From: an uncultured Rhodospirillales bacterium
GTDB taxonomy: Bacteria; Pseudomonadota; Alphaproteobacteria; Acetobacterales; Acetobacteraceae
DNA length: 43,875 nt
Direction of reading: 5' to 3'
Assembly (NCBI GenBank): GCA_903844135.1
Contig: CAIMSN010000109.1
Span: 1 to 43,875 of the forward strand
Part shown: piece after piece, positions 34,562-42,632 of the stretch
Layout of the letters: the number at the start of each line of letters is the position of its first letter
Numbering within the stretch: the first letter of the stretch is position 1
Translations under genes and position numbers: made by a program
Notes under the pieces: generated by a model
What the model was told of the DNA's origin: nothing
The model's input: only the letters and a program-made list of their open reading frames with translations
Database searches by the model: none

Positions 34562-36217
34562 TCAGCCGGCCAGCGCTCGCCCGAGCAGTCTGGCGAACAA
34601 AGACGGCGCCGGGCGCTGCTCCGGCGCGGCCGGCGGCGGCGGGGCGGCAGTAGGCGGGGCGGCCTGCACGGGATGGCCGATCACCTCCACCTGATCCAGA
34701 TGGAGATAGTCCCGCCCGAGCAGGGTGATGCGCAGGATGCGTCCCTCGACCGGCTGCGGCGCGATCCAGACGAACGGCGTTCCGTCGAGCCCGCCGAACA
34801 GCAGCGCCTCGGTCTGGTGGTGCAGCGTGATCCAGTCCGTCGCCTCGCCGCGCAGGTCGATCCTGAACCGGCCGCAGCGCTCCTGGGAATTGTCCAGCCG
34901 GTTGAACAGCCGGATCGCCGCGATCCGCATCGTCCGCGCGAGATCGACCTCCCACCAGGGATCCTGTTCGTTCTCGGTATGGAACTGGTATGTGCCGGTC
35001 AGGGTGCCGCTGGTGGCATCGGGACTGTCCTGCCTGACCCAGGGATGATGCGAGCTCTGCCGGCTCGGCTTGTCGATCGCCACGTTCAGCAGGCGATCCT
35101 CAGGGTCCGGCAGCCTGAGGCTGTCCGGGGGATAGGTCCAGTAGCCGCGGCGCCGGTTCAGCGCCTCGCCGGCGCGGCTGGCCGCGGCACGCTGGCGGAA
35201 ATCCAACGCCCGCAGCAGATGATCGGCGATCGCCGCCGGATCGCGCGCACGGTGCACCACGTTGAAACCGTCGCGCGGGCCCAGCGTCTCCATCGTGCCG
35301 TCGGGGGGATGGAGATAGAGCGCGTTGTTGCGGTTGGCGCGATCGACCAGCGCATAGTTGGACATCACCCCGGGTCCGTAGCTGACCACGACCGGGCTGC
35401 ACGCCGGGGCGAAGATGCTGGTGTGAACGGCGGAACTGACGAACGAGACGATGAACGGCCGTGCATACCAGAGCGCCACCTGCTCCTGCAGCGACAGGGT
35501 TTCCGGACAAATGATCTCCACGCCGTGACGTTCGAGCGCGTCGGCGATCGCGTCCTCGTTGTCGAGCTTCTGCACCCCGCTCCGCAAGTGTCGCTTCGAC
35601 AGGAACACCGGCGTGTTGTTGCGCAGCGCCCCCAGATCGCCGGCCAGCGTGCGGCCGAGCGCGTTGCAGGATGTCGCATAGGCGCGGTGGACGAAGCTCT
35701 CCTCCTCGAACGCCGGCGCCGGCAGCAGGAGCCGGCGCAGCCTGACCGGTCCGTCGAACCGCACGAACCGCTCCTTCGCCAGACCGAGCCCGCCCATCAT
35801 CGCGGCGAACCAGGGACGCGCGAACCACCACTCCATGTCCCTGTCCGAGTGGTACAGGATTTTCAGCGACGGATTGTCCGCCGGAAGCGTGCTCCAGTAG
35901 CGGGACAGGCTGGAGAGCAGGAAATGGCCGAAATGATCGTGCAGCCAGCCGCCATAGATGTAGCAATCGTCCGGCGCCGTCTCCACCATGGATGGCGTGT
36001 AGGGCGTGCTGAGATCCCGCCCGGTGGCCAGCGAGCGTGCGCCGCGAAAATACCAGGACTGCAGCACGAGCTTTTGCCCGTGATCGAATATTCCGGGTTG
36101 CGATCCGGCATGATGCAGCGGGACATAGATCACGTCGTGCAAGGTGAGGATCGCCGGCGGCGACTCCACGAGGGTCGTTCCGCCGACGAAATCCTTGCAT
36201 TTCAGGAGCGCAGGCAC
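34562..36217 (-). CDS. GT61-type glycosyltransferase fused to F-type-lectin-like domain, copy 3
   Basis: 551 residues from GTG at 36217, with GGAGG seven bases upstream and an N-terminus (PALLKCKDFVGGTTLVES) that lines up with the other copies. The GT61 half has HDHFGHFLLSSLSRYW (94-109), PVFLSKRHL, EIICPETLSLQEQVALW and SSAVHTSIFAP. The lectin-like half (377-514) has NVAIDKPSRQSS and FHTENEQDPWWEVDL. The fucose-binding triad is complete: His413, Arg440, Asp442 and Arg447. A Pro/Ala-rich linker and a short basic tail (LFARLLGRALAG) are unique to this copy. It may be transcribed alone: the micro-gene terminator lies 88 bp upstream of its start. Confidence 0.82.
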   Translation of the reverse strand: MPALLKCKDFVGGTTLVESPPAILTLHDVIYVPLHHAGSQPGIFDHGQKLVLQSWYFRGARSLATGRDLSTPYTPSMVETAPDDCYIYGGWLHDHFGHFLLSSLSRYWSTLPADNPSLKILYHSDRDMEWWFARPWFAAMMGGLGLAKERFVRFDGPVRLRRLLLPAPAFEEESFVHRAYATSCNALGRTLAGDLGALRNNTPVFLSKRHLRSGVQKLDNEDAIADALERHGVEIICPETLSLQEQVALWYARPFIVSFVSSAVHTSIFAPACSPVVVSYGPGVMSNYALVDRANRNNALYLHPPDGTMETLGPRDGFNVVHRARDPAAIADHLLRALDFRQRAAASRAGEALNRRRGYWTYPPDSLRLPDPEDRLLNVAIDKPSRQSSHHPWVRQDSPDATSGTLTGTYQFHTENEQDPWWEVDLARTMRIAAIRLFNRLDNSQERCGRFRIDLRGEATDWITLHHQTEALLFGGLDGTPFVWIAPQPVEGRILRITLLGRDYLHLDQVEVIGHPVQAAPPTAAPPPPAAPEQRPAPSLFARLLGRALAG

Positions 36218-36304
36218 GTCGAAACCTCCGCGGGTCGACAAGCCGGAACGGTAACGGAACCGCCGCGGGATGGCCAGCAAGCGGCATCGACCAAACGCGC
36301 ATAC

Positions 36305-36337
36305 GAAAAAGGCCCCGGGACGATGCCCGGAGCCTTT
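36305..36337 (-). terminator. Rho-independent terminator of the micro-gene
   Basis: Read on the minus strand, a 12-bp stem (36337-36326 with 36319-36308, one G-U pair) with a six-base loop is followed by a T run. It ends the transcript of the micro-gene and separates it from GT61 copy 3. Confidence 0.85.
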
Positions 36338-36369
36338 CCATTGTCTGTCGGGCCGAACTCGGTGTCCGG

Positions 36370-36444
36370 TCAGACCGTCTTCGCGTTGGAGAAGAGAGTC
36401 GTCCAGGTCGCTCCGAGCGGAGCCTTGGTCAGGCAATGAGACAC
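36370..36444 (-). CDS. Micro-gene encoding a 24-residue peptide
   Basis: GTG at 36444 opens a 24-codon frame, beginning MSHCLTKAPLG and ending TLFSNAKTV, stop at 36370. Upstream is GAAAGGAGGTGATCC (36460-36446), an essentially perfect complement of the 16S rRNA 3' end, with seven bases between GGAGG and GTG. An in-frame ATG at 36465 would add seven residues (MLKGGDP), but then the ribosome binding site would be inside the gene. A strong terminator follows 33 bp after the stop. The peptide has one Cys, one Trp, two Lys and no membrane segment. It could be a stand-alone small protein, a leader peptide or a modified-peptide precursor; I recognise no family. The local GC content is lower than in flanking genes. 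Confidence 0.6.
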   Translation of the reverse strand: MSHCLTKAPLGATWTTLFSNAKTV

Positions 36445-36445
36445 T

Positions 36446-36460
36446 GGATCACCTCCTTTC
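36446..36460 (-). promoter_or_regulatory. Extended Shine-Dalgarno sequence of the micro-gene
   Basis: On the minus strand this reads GAAAGGAGGTGATCC, a near-complete match to the anti-Shine-Dalgarno end of 16S rRNA, far stronger than any other ribosome binding site in the window. It favours the GTG at 36444 as the start. Confidence 0.8.
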
Positions 36461-36514
36461 AGCATGTTGAAGCCAAACTCTGCCTCGCCGCCGACGATTC
36501 GCGCAAGGACGTTT

Positions 36515-37123
36515 TCAGCTTGCGGGAGAGCGGCATCGATCCGACGCGCCCTGGTCGTCCGGCAGCGCGATCCGGTAGGTCACGGCGATCGCATCCGCCG
36601 GGCTGCAATAGCGCCGAGACGTGGTTTCGCTGCCGATCTGATCGAAACTGGCCGGACCCTGGTCCACCTCCAGCCTGAGAGTGCGGATCGTCATGCGCCG
36701 CGCCGCGCCGCGCGCCGCCGGGTCGGCGGCATCCGGTGCGGCGATGAACAGCAGCGTCGCCGGCATGCCGCCGACCTTGGCGCGCGCGAACACCATCGAC
36801 CGGCCGACTCCCTCCAGGCTGGTCAAGCGGGTCCCGGTCTCGCTCTCGATCCCGATCACGTCCCAACCGCGCAATCCCTCGGAGCGCGGCAGCATCGCCA
36901 TCACCACCGGCGTGGGTGCCGACGATCCGATCGCCGTCGGCCCTCTGCCCTCGACCACCAGCCCCTGGCGCCCGTCCGGTGCCAGATGCGGCACCATGTT
37001 GGCGCCTTCGGCGAGATCCAGCGGGATCACGTTGCTGACCCGGGCGCTGCCGCGGGCGATGCAGCCGGAGAGCGGAACCGCGAGCGCGGCGGCGGTGAGG
37101 AGCGGCAGGAGACGAGCGATCAT
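36515..37123 (-). CDS. Hypothetical lipoprotein downstream of parE
   Basis: 202 residues from ATG at 37123, with GGTGGAG six bases upstream (a GTG at 37132 is a poorer choice). A short basic N-terminus, hydrophobic core and lipobox LSGC (Cys21) mark a lipoprotein. The mature part has a beta-rich look, with PVVMAMLPRSEGLRG and ATLLFIAAPDAADP, and one extra Cys near the C-terminus. I recognise no family. It begins 25 bp after the parE stop and is probably co-transcribed with it. Confidence 0.7.
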   Translation of the reverse strand: MIARLLPLLTAAALAVPLSGCIARGSARVSNVIPLDLAEGANMVPHLAPDGRQGLVVEGRGPTAIGSSAPTPVVMAMLPRSEGLRGWDVIGIESETGTRLTSLEGVGRSMVFARAKVGGMPATLLFIAAPDAADPAARGAARRMTIRTLRLEVDQGPASFDQIGSETTSRRYCSPADAIAVTYRIALPDDQGASDRCRSPAS

Positions 37124-37148
37124 TCGCTCCACCCTATCCGGAATCGGG

Positions 37149-39188
37149 TCACAGATCGATGTCGGCGGTGTGCGCGTTGGCCTGGATGAACTGGAATCGC
37201 AATTCCGGCCGCCGTCCCATCAGGTCCTCGACCCGCTTTTCGGTCGCGTCGTGCAGTTCCGGCGCCGCCACCACCCGGAGCAGGGTGCGCTGTTTCGGAT
37301 CCATCGTGGTGCGCTTCAGGTCCGCCGGCGGCATCTCGCCCAACCCCTTGAAGCGGCTCACCTCGACCTTCGAGCCCGGCTTGAATGCGGACTTGATCTT
37401 CCGCTCGCGGTCGCGATCGTCCATCGCGTAGATCGTCTTCGCGCCCTGGGTCAGCCGGTAAAGCGGTGGCTGCGCCAGATGCAGGTGGCCGCCCTGGATC
37501 AGCCCGGGCAGCTCCCGATAGAAGAACGTCATCAGCAGCGAGGCGATGTGCGCCCCGTCCACGTCGGCGTCGGTCATGATGATGACCCGCCCGTAGCGCA
37601 GCCTGGCCGCGTCGTAGCGTGTGCCCTGGCCGCAGCCGAGCGCCTCGACCAGGTCCTTCAGCTCCTGGTTGCCGCGCAGCTTCTCGGTCGAGGCGCTGGC
37701 GACGTTGAGGATCTTGCCGCGCAGCGGCAGCACCGCCTGGGTCTCGCGATTGCGCGCCTGCTTGGCCGACCCGCCGGCGCTGTCGCCTTCGACCAGGAAG
37801 ATCTCGGTCTCCGCGACGTTCGAGCGGGTGCAGTCGGTCAGCTTGCCCGGCAGCCGGATGCGGTTGGTGGCGCTCTTGCGCGCGGTGTCCTTCTCGCCGC
37901 GACGGCGCAGCCGGTCCTCGGCCCGCTCGACGATCGCCGCCAGCAGCGCGTCCGCCTGCGCCGGCTGTCCGGCCAGCCAATGGTCGAACCGGTCGCGCAG
38001 CGCCGTCTCGACCAGCCTGGTGGCCTCGGCGTTGGTCAGCTTCTCCTTGGTCTGCCCCTGGAACTGCGGATCGCGGATGAACGCCGAGAGCTTGGCCGCC
38101 ACCGCGCCCAGCAGGTCCTCCGCCGTCACCTGCGCCGCCCGCTTGTTGCTGCGGGCCTCGCCCCAGGCGCGCAGCCCCTTGAGCAGGGCGTTGCGGAAGC
38201 CGGCCTCGTGGGTGCCGCCCTGCGGGGTCGGGATGGTGTTGCAATAAGACGCCAGTGCGCTCTCGCCCGAGTCCAGCCACGCCACCGCCCATTCCACCCG
38301 GCCGGTGCCGCTTCCGTCCGCCGCCGCCGGCAGGTCGGCCTCGCCGGACCAGATCCCGGTCAGCAGCGACGGGCCCTCGCCCAGCTCGTCGCGCAGGCTG
38401 TCGGCCAGTCCGCCGGGGAAATGCAGCAGCGCCTTTTCGGGGACGTCGTCGCGTCCGCGCAGCAGCGCGGGCTCGCACTCCCAGCGGATCGTCACGCCGC
38501 GGAACAGATACGCCTTCGACCGGCACAGCCTGAACAGCCGCGACGGCTGGAACGCCAGCGCCCCGAAGATCTCGGTGTCCGGCACGAAGCCGATCTGGGT
38601 GCCGCGCCGGTTCTGCGTCGGCCCGATCCTCTCCAGCGGACCCAGCGGCACGCCGCGCGCATAGGCCTGGCGCCACACCGCCCGGTCTCGTGCCACCTCG
38701 ACCTCGAGCGTGCTCGACAGCGCGTTGACCACCGACGAGCCGACGCCATGCAGCCCGCCCGAGGTCGCATAGGCCTTGCCGGAGAATTTGCCGCCTGAAT
38801 GCAGGGTGGTGAAAATCACCTCGAGCGCCGAACGGTCCTTGAATTTGGGATGCGGATCGACCGGGATGCCGCGGCCGTTGTCGCGCACCGTCAGCCGGTT
38901 GCCGGCCGACAGATGCACGTCGATCGTGCTGGCATGGCCGGCGACCGCCTCGTCCATGGCGTTGTCGACGATCTCCGCCGCCAGATGGTGCAGCGCGTTC
39001 TCGTCGGTGCCGCCGACATACATGCCGGGCCGGCGCCTGACCGGCTCCAGCCCCTCCAGCACCTCGATGTCGCGGGCCGAGTAGCCCGATTCCGACGGTC
39101 CGGGCGCTGTCGCCTCGGGCTTGCCCGATTGTTTGCGGTTCATCTCGGGTTTCGGCTTCGGGCTTGGATTCGAGAACAGGTCGTTCAT
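37149..39188 (-). CDS. parE: DNA topoisomerase IV subunit B
   Basis: 679 residues. The GHKL ATPase has EIVDNAMDEA, DNGRGIP and GGLHGVGSS; the TOPRIM domain has LVEGDSAGGSAKQARN and IIMTDADVDGAHI; the C-terminus has RFKGLGEM. The N-terminal ~40 residues are a Pro/Ser/Lys-rich extension. It forms the ATPase half of topoisomerase IV with ParC, which decatenates daughter chromosomes. ParE rather than GyrB is chosen from overall length and the lack of a GyrB-type insertion; that separation is likely but not absolute. parC is not adjacent. The start ATG lies 243 bp from the divergent RND gene. Confidence 0.92.
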   Translation of the reverse strand: MNDLFSNPSPKPKPEMNRKQSGKPEATAPGPSESGYSARDIEVLEGLEPVRRRPGMYVGGTDENALHHLAAEIVDNAMDEAVAGHASTIDVHLSAGNRLTVRDNGRGIPVDPHPKFKDRSALEVIFTTLHSGGKFSGKAYATSGGLHGVGSSVVNALSSTLEVEVARDRAVWRQAYARGVPLGPLERIGPTQNRRGTQIGFVPDTEIFGALAFQPSRLFRLCRSKAYLFRGVTIRWECEPALLRGRDDVPEKALLHFPGGLADSLRDELGEGPSLLTGIWSGEADLPAAADGSGTGRVEWAVAWLDSGESALASYCNTIPTPQGGTHEAGFRNALLKGLRAWGEARSNKRAAQVTAEDLLGAVAAKLSAFIRDPQFQGQTKEKLTNAEATRLVETALRDRFDHWLAGQPAQADALLAAIVERAEDRLRRRGEKDTARKSATNRIRLPGKLTDCTRSNVAETEIFLVEGDSAGGSAKQARNRETQAVLPLRGKILNVASASTEKLRGNQELKDLVEALGCGQGTRYDAARLRYGRVIIMTDADVDGAHIASLLMTFFYRELPGLIQGGHLHLAQPPLYRLTQGAKTIYAMDDRDRERKIKSAFKPGSKVEVSRFKGLGEMPPADLKRTTMDPKQRTLLRVVAAPELHDATEKRVEDLMGRRPELRFQFIQANAHTADIDL

Positions 39189-39280
39189 GGTTGGTTCTCA
39201 CCCCCGCCGATCTCGCCGTCAAGCCGCCGGCCGCCGACGGATAGGCAAGCGGCGCATGCGGCGCAATCCCGTGTCCCGGA

Positions 39281-39319
39281 CCGCTTCCTGGCCCCGCTTC
39301 CTGGCCCCGCTCCCCGGAC
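39281..39319. repeat. 13-bp tandem repeat, about three copies
   Basis: Two identical 13-bp units at 39281-39293 and 39294-39306, with a degenerate third to 39319, in the spacer between parE and the RND pump gene. No coding sequence is affected. Confidence 0.85.
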
Positions 39320-39350
39320 CCGATCCTCGCCGGCGCGCCGCTGTTCCGGT

Positions 39351-39397
39351 TCGCAACATTCCGTCGGCTTGTGGAACCCCTGTTGTGTCGCAACATT
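39351..39397. promoter_or_regulatory. Candidate operator/promoter for the RND pump
   Basis: TCGCAACATT occurs twice (39351-39360 and 39388-39397) in the 243-bp spacer upstream of the RND gene. The second copy is part of an inverted repeat, TGTTG-N5-CAACA (39381-39395). TTGTGG at 39369 and AACATT at 39392 are 17 bases apart and could be weak -35/-10 elements overlapping it. The layout fits repression of a pump gene, but no regulator gene is nearby and the promoter match is poor. Confidence 0.35.
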
Positions 39398-39431
39398 AGC
39401 TCCGGTCGGTCGGGTCGGGAACGGAGCGCGT

Positions 39432-42400
39432 ATGGGTCTGGTCAAGTTCGCGCTGAAGTTCCGCGTCACCTTCTACGTGCTCGCGGTGCTGATCATGCTC
39501 GCCGGCGGCGGCGCCGCGTTCCTGATGCCCAAGGACGTGCTGCCCGAGGTCGACATCCCGGTGGTGACGGTGCTCTGGACCTATACCGGTCTGGCGGCGC
39601 CCGACATGCAGAACCAGGTCACCTCGTACAGCGAGCTGGCGCTCAGCAACAACGTCGTCGGCATACGCGAGATGTCCAGCACCACGCTGCAGGGCATCAC
39701 CATCACCAAGATCTATTTCCAGCCCGGCACCAACATCTCGCTGGCGCTGACCAACGTGACGTCGGCCACCAACGCCATCCGCGCCCTGCTGCCGCCCGGC
39801 ATCCAGCCGCCGATCATCCTGCGCTTTTCCGCGTCCTCGGTGCCGGTGATCCAGGTGGCGGCGACCTCGGCGGTCGAGAGCCAGGCCTCGGTCTACAACT
39901 ATGTCCGCTTCAGGCTGCGCACCGCGCTGCAGACCACGCCCGGCACCACCATGCCGCCACCCTATGGCGGCGTGCCGGAGCAGGTGATGATCGATCTCGA
40001 CCCGCATGCGCTGCAGGCGTACGGACTCACCCCGCAGCAGGTCGAGACCCAGGTCAACGCGGAGATCCTGACCCTGCCGTCCGGCCTCGCCAAGTTCGGC
40101 CAGAGCCAGTTCATCATCCGGCTCAACACCCTGCCGGCGGTGCTGGACACGCTCAACACCATCCCGATCAAGGTGGTGAACGGCTCGCCGATCCTGCTGC
40201 GCGACATCGGCTGGGCCCGCGCCGGCGGACCGCCGCAGCAGAACATGGTGCATGTCAACGGCCATCTCGGCCTGCTGCTGCCGGTGCTGAAGAACGGCGC
40301 CACCTCGACCACCTCGATCGTCGATTCCGTCAAGGCGCTGCTTCCGGGGATCATCGCCGCCGCGCCCAAGGACATCAAGATCGTCTCGCTGTTCGACCAG
40401 TCGGTGTTCGTCTCCGACGCGATCTGGGACGTCGCCGAGGAGGGGGTGATCGCCGCCGGACTCACCGGGCTGATGATCCTGCTGTTCCTGGGCTCCTGGC
40501 GCCCGACCGTGGTGGTGCTGATCTCGATCCCGCTGGCGGTGCTGACCTCGCTGGCCATCCTCGGCGCGCTGGGCGAGAGCATGAACGTCATGACCCTGGG
40601 CGGGCTGGCGCTGGCGGTCGGCATCCTGGTCGACGACGCCACGGTGGCGATCGAGAACACCTACCGCGTGCTGGAGGAGGGCAAGCCGTTCCGCGAGGCG
40701 GTGGTCGAGGGTGCGGCCACCATCGCCAAGGCGACGCTGATCTCGACCCTGTCGATCTGCTCGGCCTTCGTCTCGGTGCTCTTCCTGGTGGGCGCGCCGA
40801 AATACATCTTCACCCCGCAGGCTCTGGCGGTGGTGTTCGCCATGCTGGCCTCCTACGGCCTGTCGCGCACCCTGGTGCCGATCCTGATCGACGTGCTGGT
40901 GGGCCCGGAACAGAAACGCCGCAAGGAGCGCGAGGAATCGGGCGAGACCGGCGACCGTGCCGCGCGCCCCGGCGTCTTCGCGCGCTTCCATGCCGGCTTC
41001 GAGAAGCGGTTCGACCGGTTCCATGCCGGCTATCTCGGCCTGCTGCACGTCGTGCTGCGGCATCGCGGCCGCACCGCCGCGGTCGCCGGCCTGGTGCTGC
41101 TGGTCGCCGGCTGCCTGTTCCCGTTCCTGGGCGAGGATTATTTCCCGACCATCCAGAGCGGCCAGATCACGCTGCACGTGCGCGGCCGCCCGGGGCTGCG
41201 CATCGAGGAGACCGCCAAGCTGTTCCAGAGCGTCGAGGACACGATCCGCGACCAGGCCGGGCCCGGCGGCGTCACCACCATCATCGACAATATCGGCCTG
41301 CCGTCGATCACCTATAACCTGGCCTTCAACGACGGCACCTTCGTCGGCTACAATGACGGCCAGGTGCTGGTCACGCTCAAGCCCGGCCTCAGCAGCGTGG
41401 CGCTGACCAAGAAACTGCGCGTGGCGCTGCACCGACAGTTTCCCGGCGCGGTGTTCTATTTCCAGCCCGCCGACATGATCACCCAGATCCTGGATTTCGG
41501 CGTGCCGTCGCAGATCGACGTGCAGGTCCATGGCCGGCATTCAGAGGAAGACCAGAAGGTCGCCGCCAGGATCGAGGACCGGTTGCGCGGCCTGCACGGG
41601 GTGGTCGACGTGCATCTGCAGCAGGTGACCAAGGCGCCCGAGTTCTTCACCGAGATCGACCGCCAGCGCGCCGCCGAGCTCGGCCTGACCGAGCAGCAGA
41701 TCGCCAACCAGGTGAACATCTCGCTGTCGGGGAGCTTCCAGGTGGCGCCGAACTTCTGGACCGACCCCAAGACCGGCATTCCCTGGCAGCTCACCGTGCA
41801 GACGCCGGAATACCGGGTCGACGATTTCTCCGCCATCGCCAACACGCCGATCTATACCGACAATAACGGCGTGCAGAGCGCCCAGCCGATCACCCTGCTG
41901 CGCAACGTCGCCACCTTCCATCGCGGTGCGTCGCCCTCGGTGCTGAGCCACGTCAATTCCGAGCCCACCTACGACATCTACGCCGCGGTGCAGGACAGCG
42001 ATCTCGGCACGGTGGCGGGCGAGATCGACCGGGTGGTGGCCGACGAGCGTCCGCATCTGCAGCCCGGCGACAAGATCCTGGTGCGCGGCCAGATCGAGAG
42101 CATGAACAGCGCCTTCCTGCATATCGAGATCGGGCTGGCGGTGGCGGTGATCGCCGTCTACCTGCTGATGGTGCTGAATTACCAGGACTGGGGCGACCCG
42201 TTCGTGGTGCTGTGCGCCCTGCCGCTGGTGTTCTCCGGCATCGTGTTCAGCCTGTTCATCACCCACACCACCTTCTCGATCGCCTCGCTCATGGGGGCGA
42301 TCATGAGCGTCGGCGTGGCCTCGGCGAACTCGATCCTGTTGGTCACCTTCGCGCGCGAGCATCGCGTCGCAACCGGCTGCTCGGCGTTCGAGGGCGCGAT

Positions 42401-42632
42401 CGCCGCCGGCGAGGCGCGGCTGCGTCCGGTGCTGATGACCGCCGGCGCCATGGTGGTCGGGCTGATCCCGATGGCGCTCGACCTGGGGCAGGGCGGCGAG
42501 CAGAACGCGGCGCTGGCCCGCGCGGTGATCGGCGGCATCCTGGTCGGCACCTGCTCGACGCTGCTGTTCGTGCCGTTCCTTTACACGCTGCTGCGCAGCG
42601 GTCCCGTGCGCTCCCCGGAGGATTACCTATGA
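39432..42632 (+). CDS. RND-family efflux pump inner-membrane protein
   Basis: 1066 residues from ATG at 39432 with GGAG upstream. It has the duplicated RND layout: a membrane helix near residue 15, a large periplasmic loop, helices around 340-480 with GILVDDATVAIENTYR (Asp401/Asp402 in the proton-relay helix), a second loop, and helices from about 890 to the end with SLMGAIMSVGVASANSILL. It uses the proton gradient to export small molecules via a periplasmic adaptor and an outer-membrane channel. The usual acidic relay is present. Substrate specificity cannot be read from sequence. The stop overlaps the adaptor start (ATGA), and the pump gene comes first, the reverse of the acrAB order. Confidence 0.93.
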   Translation: MGLVKFALKFRVTFYVLAVLIMLAGGGAAFLMPKDVLPEVDIPVVTVLWTYTGLAAPDMQNQVTSYSELALSNNVVGIREMSSTTLQGITITKIYFQPGTNISLALTNVTSATNAIRALLPPGIQPPIILRFSASSVPVIQVAATSAVESQASVYNYVRFRLRTALQTTPGTTMPPPYGGVPEQVMIDLDPHALQAYGLTPQQVETQVNAEILTLPSGLAKFGQSQFIIRLNTLPAVLDTLNTIPIKVVNGSPILLRDIGWARAGGPPQQNMVHVNGHLGLLLPVLKNGATSTTSIVDSVKALLPGIIAAAPKDIKIVSLFDQSVFVSDAIWDVAEEGVIAAGLTGLMILLFLGSWRPTVVVLISIPLAVLTSLAILGALGESMNVMTLGGLALAVGILVDDATVAIENTYRVLEEGKPFREAVVEGAATIAKATLISTLSICSAFVSVLFLVGAPKYIFTPQALAVVFAMLASYGLSRTLVPILIDVLVGPEQKRRKEREESGETGDRAARPGVFARFHAGFEKRFDRFHAGYLGLLHVVLRHRGRTAAVAGLVLLVAGCLFPFLGEDYFPTIQSGQITLHVRGRPGLRIEETAKLFQSVEDTIRDQAGPGGVTTIIDNIGLPSITYNLAFNDGTFVGYNDGQVLVTLKPGLSSVALTKKLRVALHRQFPGAVFYFQPADMITQILDFGVPSQIDVQVHGRHSEEDQKVAARIEDRLRGLHGVVDVHLQQVTKAPEFFTEIDRQRAAELGLTEQQIANQVNISLSGSFQVAPNFWTDPKTGIPWQLTVQTPEYRVDDFSAIANTPIYTDNNGVQSAQPITLLRNVATFHRGASPSVLSHVNSEPTYDIYAAVQDSDLGTVAGEIDRVVADERPHLQPGDKILVRGQIESMNSAFLHIEIGLAVAVIAVYLLMVLNYQDWGDPFVVLCALPLVFSGIVFSLFITHTTFSIASLMGAIMSVGVASANSILLVTFAREHRVATGCSAFEGAIAAGEARLRPVLMTAGAMVVGLIPMALDLGQGGEQNAALARAVIGGILVGTCSTLLFVPFLYTLLRSGPVRSPEDYL

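Noticed and set aside
36441-36460. On the plus strand ACTGGATCACCTCCTTTC looks like the 3' end of 16S rRNA.
   Set aside because: There is no rRNA sequence upstream of it; it is simply the complement of a very strong Shine-Dalgarno sequence serving the minus-strand micro-gene.
36370-36465. The short peptide could be PqqA, the PQQ precursor.
   Set aside because: It lacks the conserved Glu-x3-Tyr pair, and no pqqB-E genes are nearby.
33154-36465. Micro-peptide plus P450 as a modified-peptide (RiPP) cluster.
   Set aside because: The two are on opposite strands, separated by GT61 copy 3 and a terminator, with no leader-binding, protease or export gene. Proximity alone is not enough.
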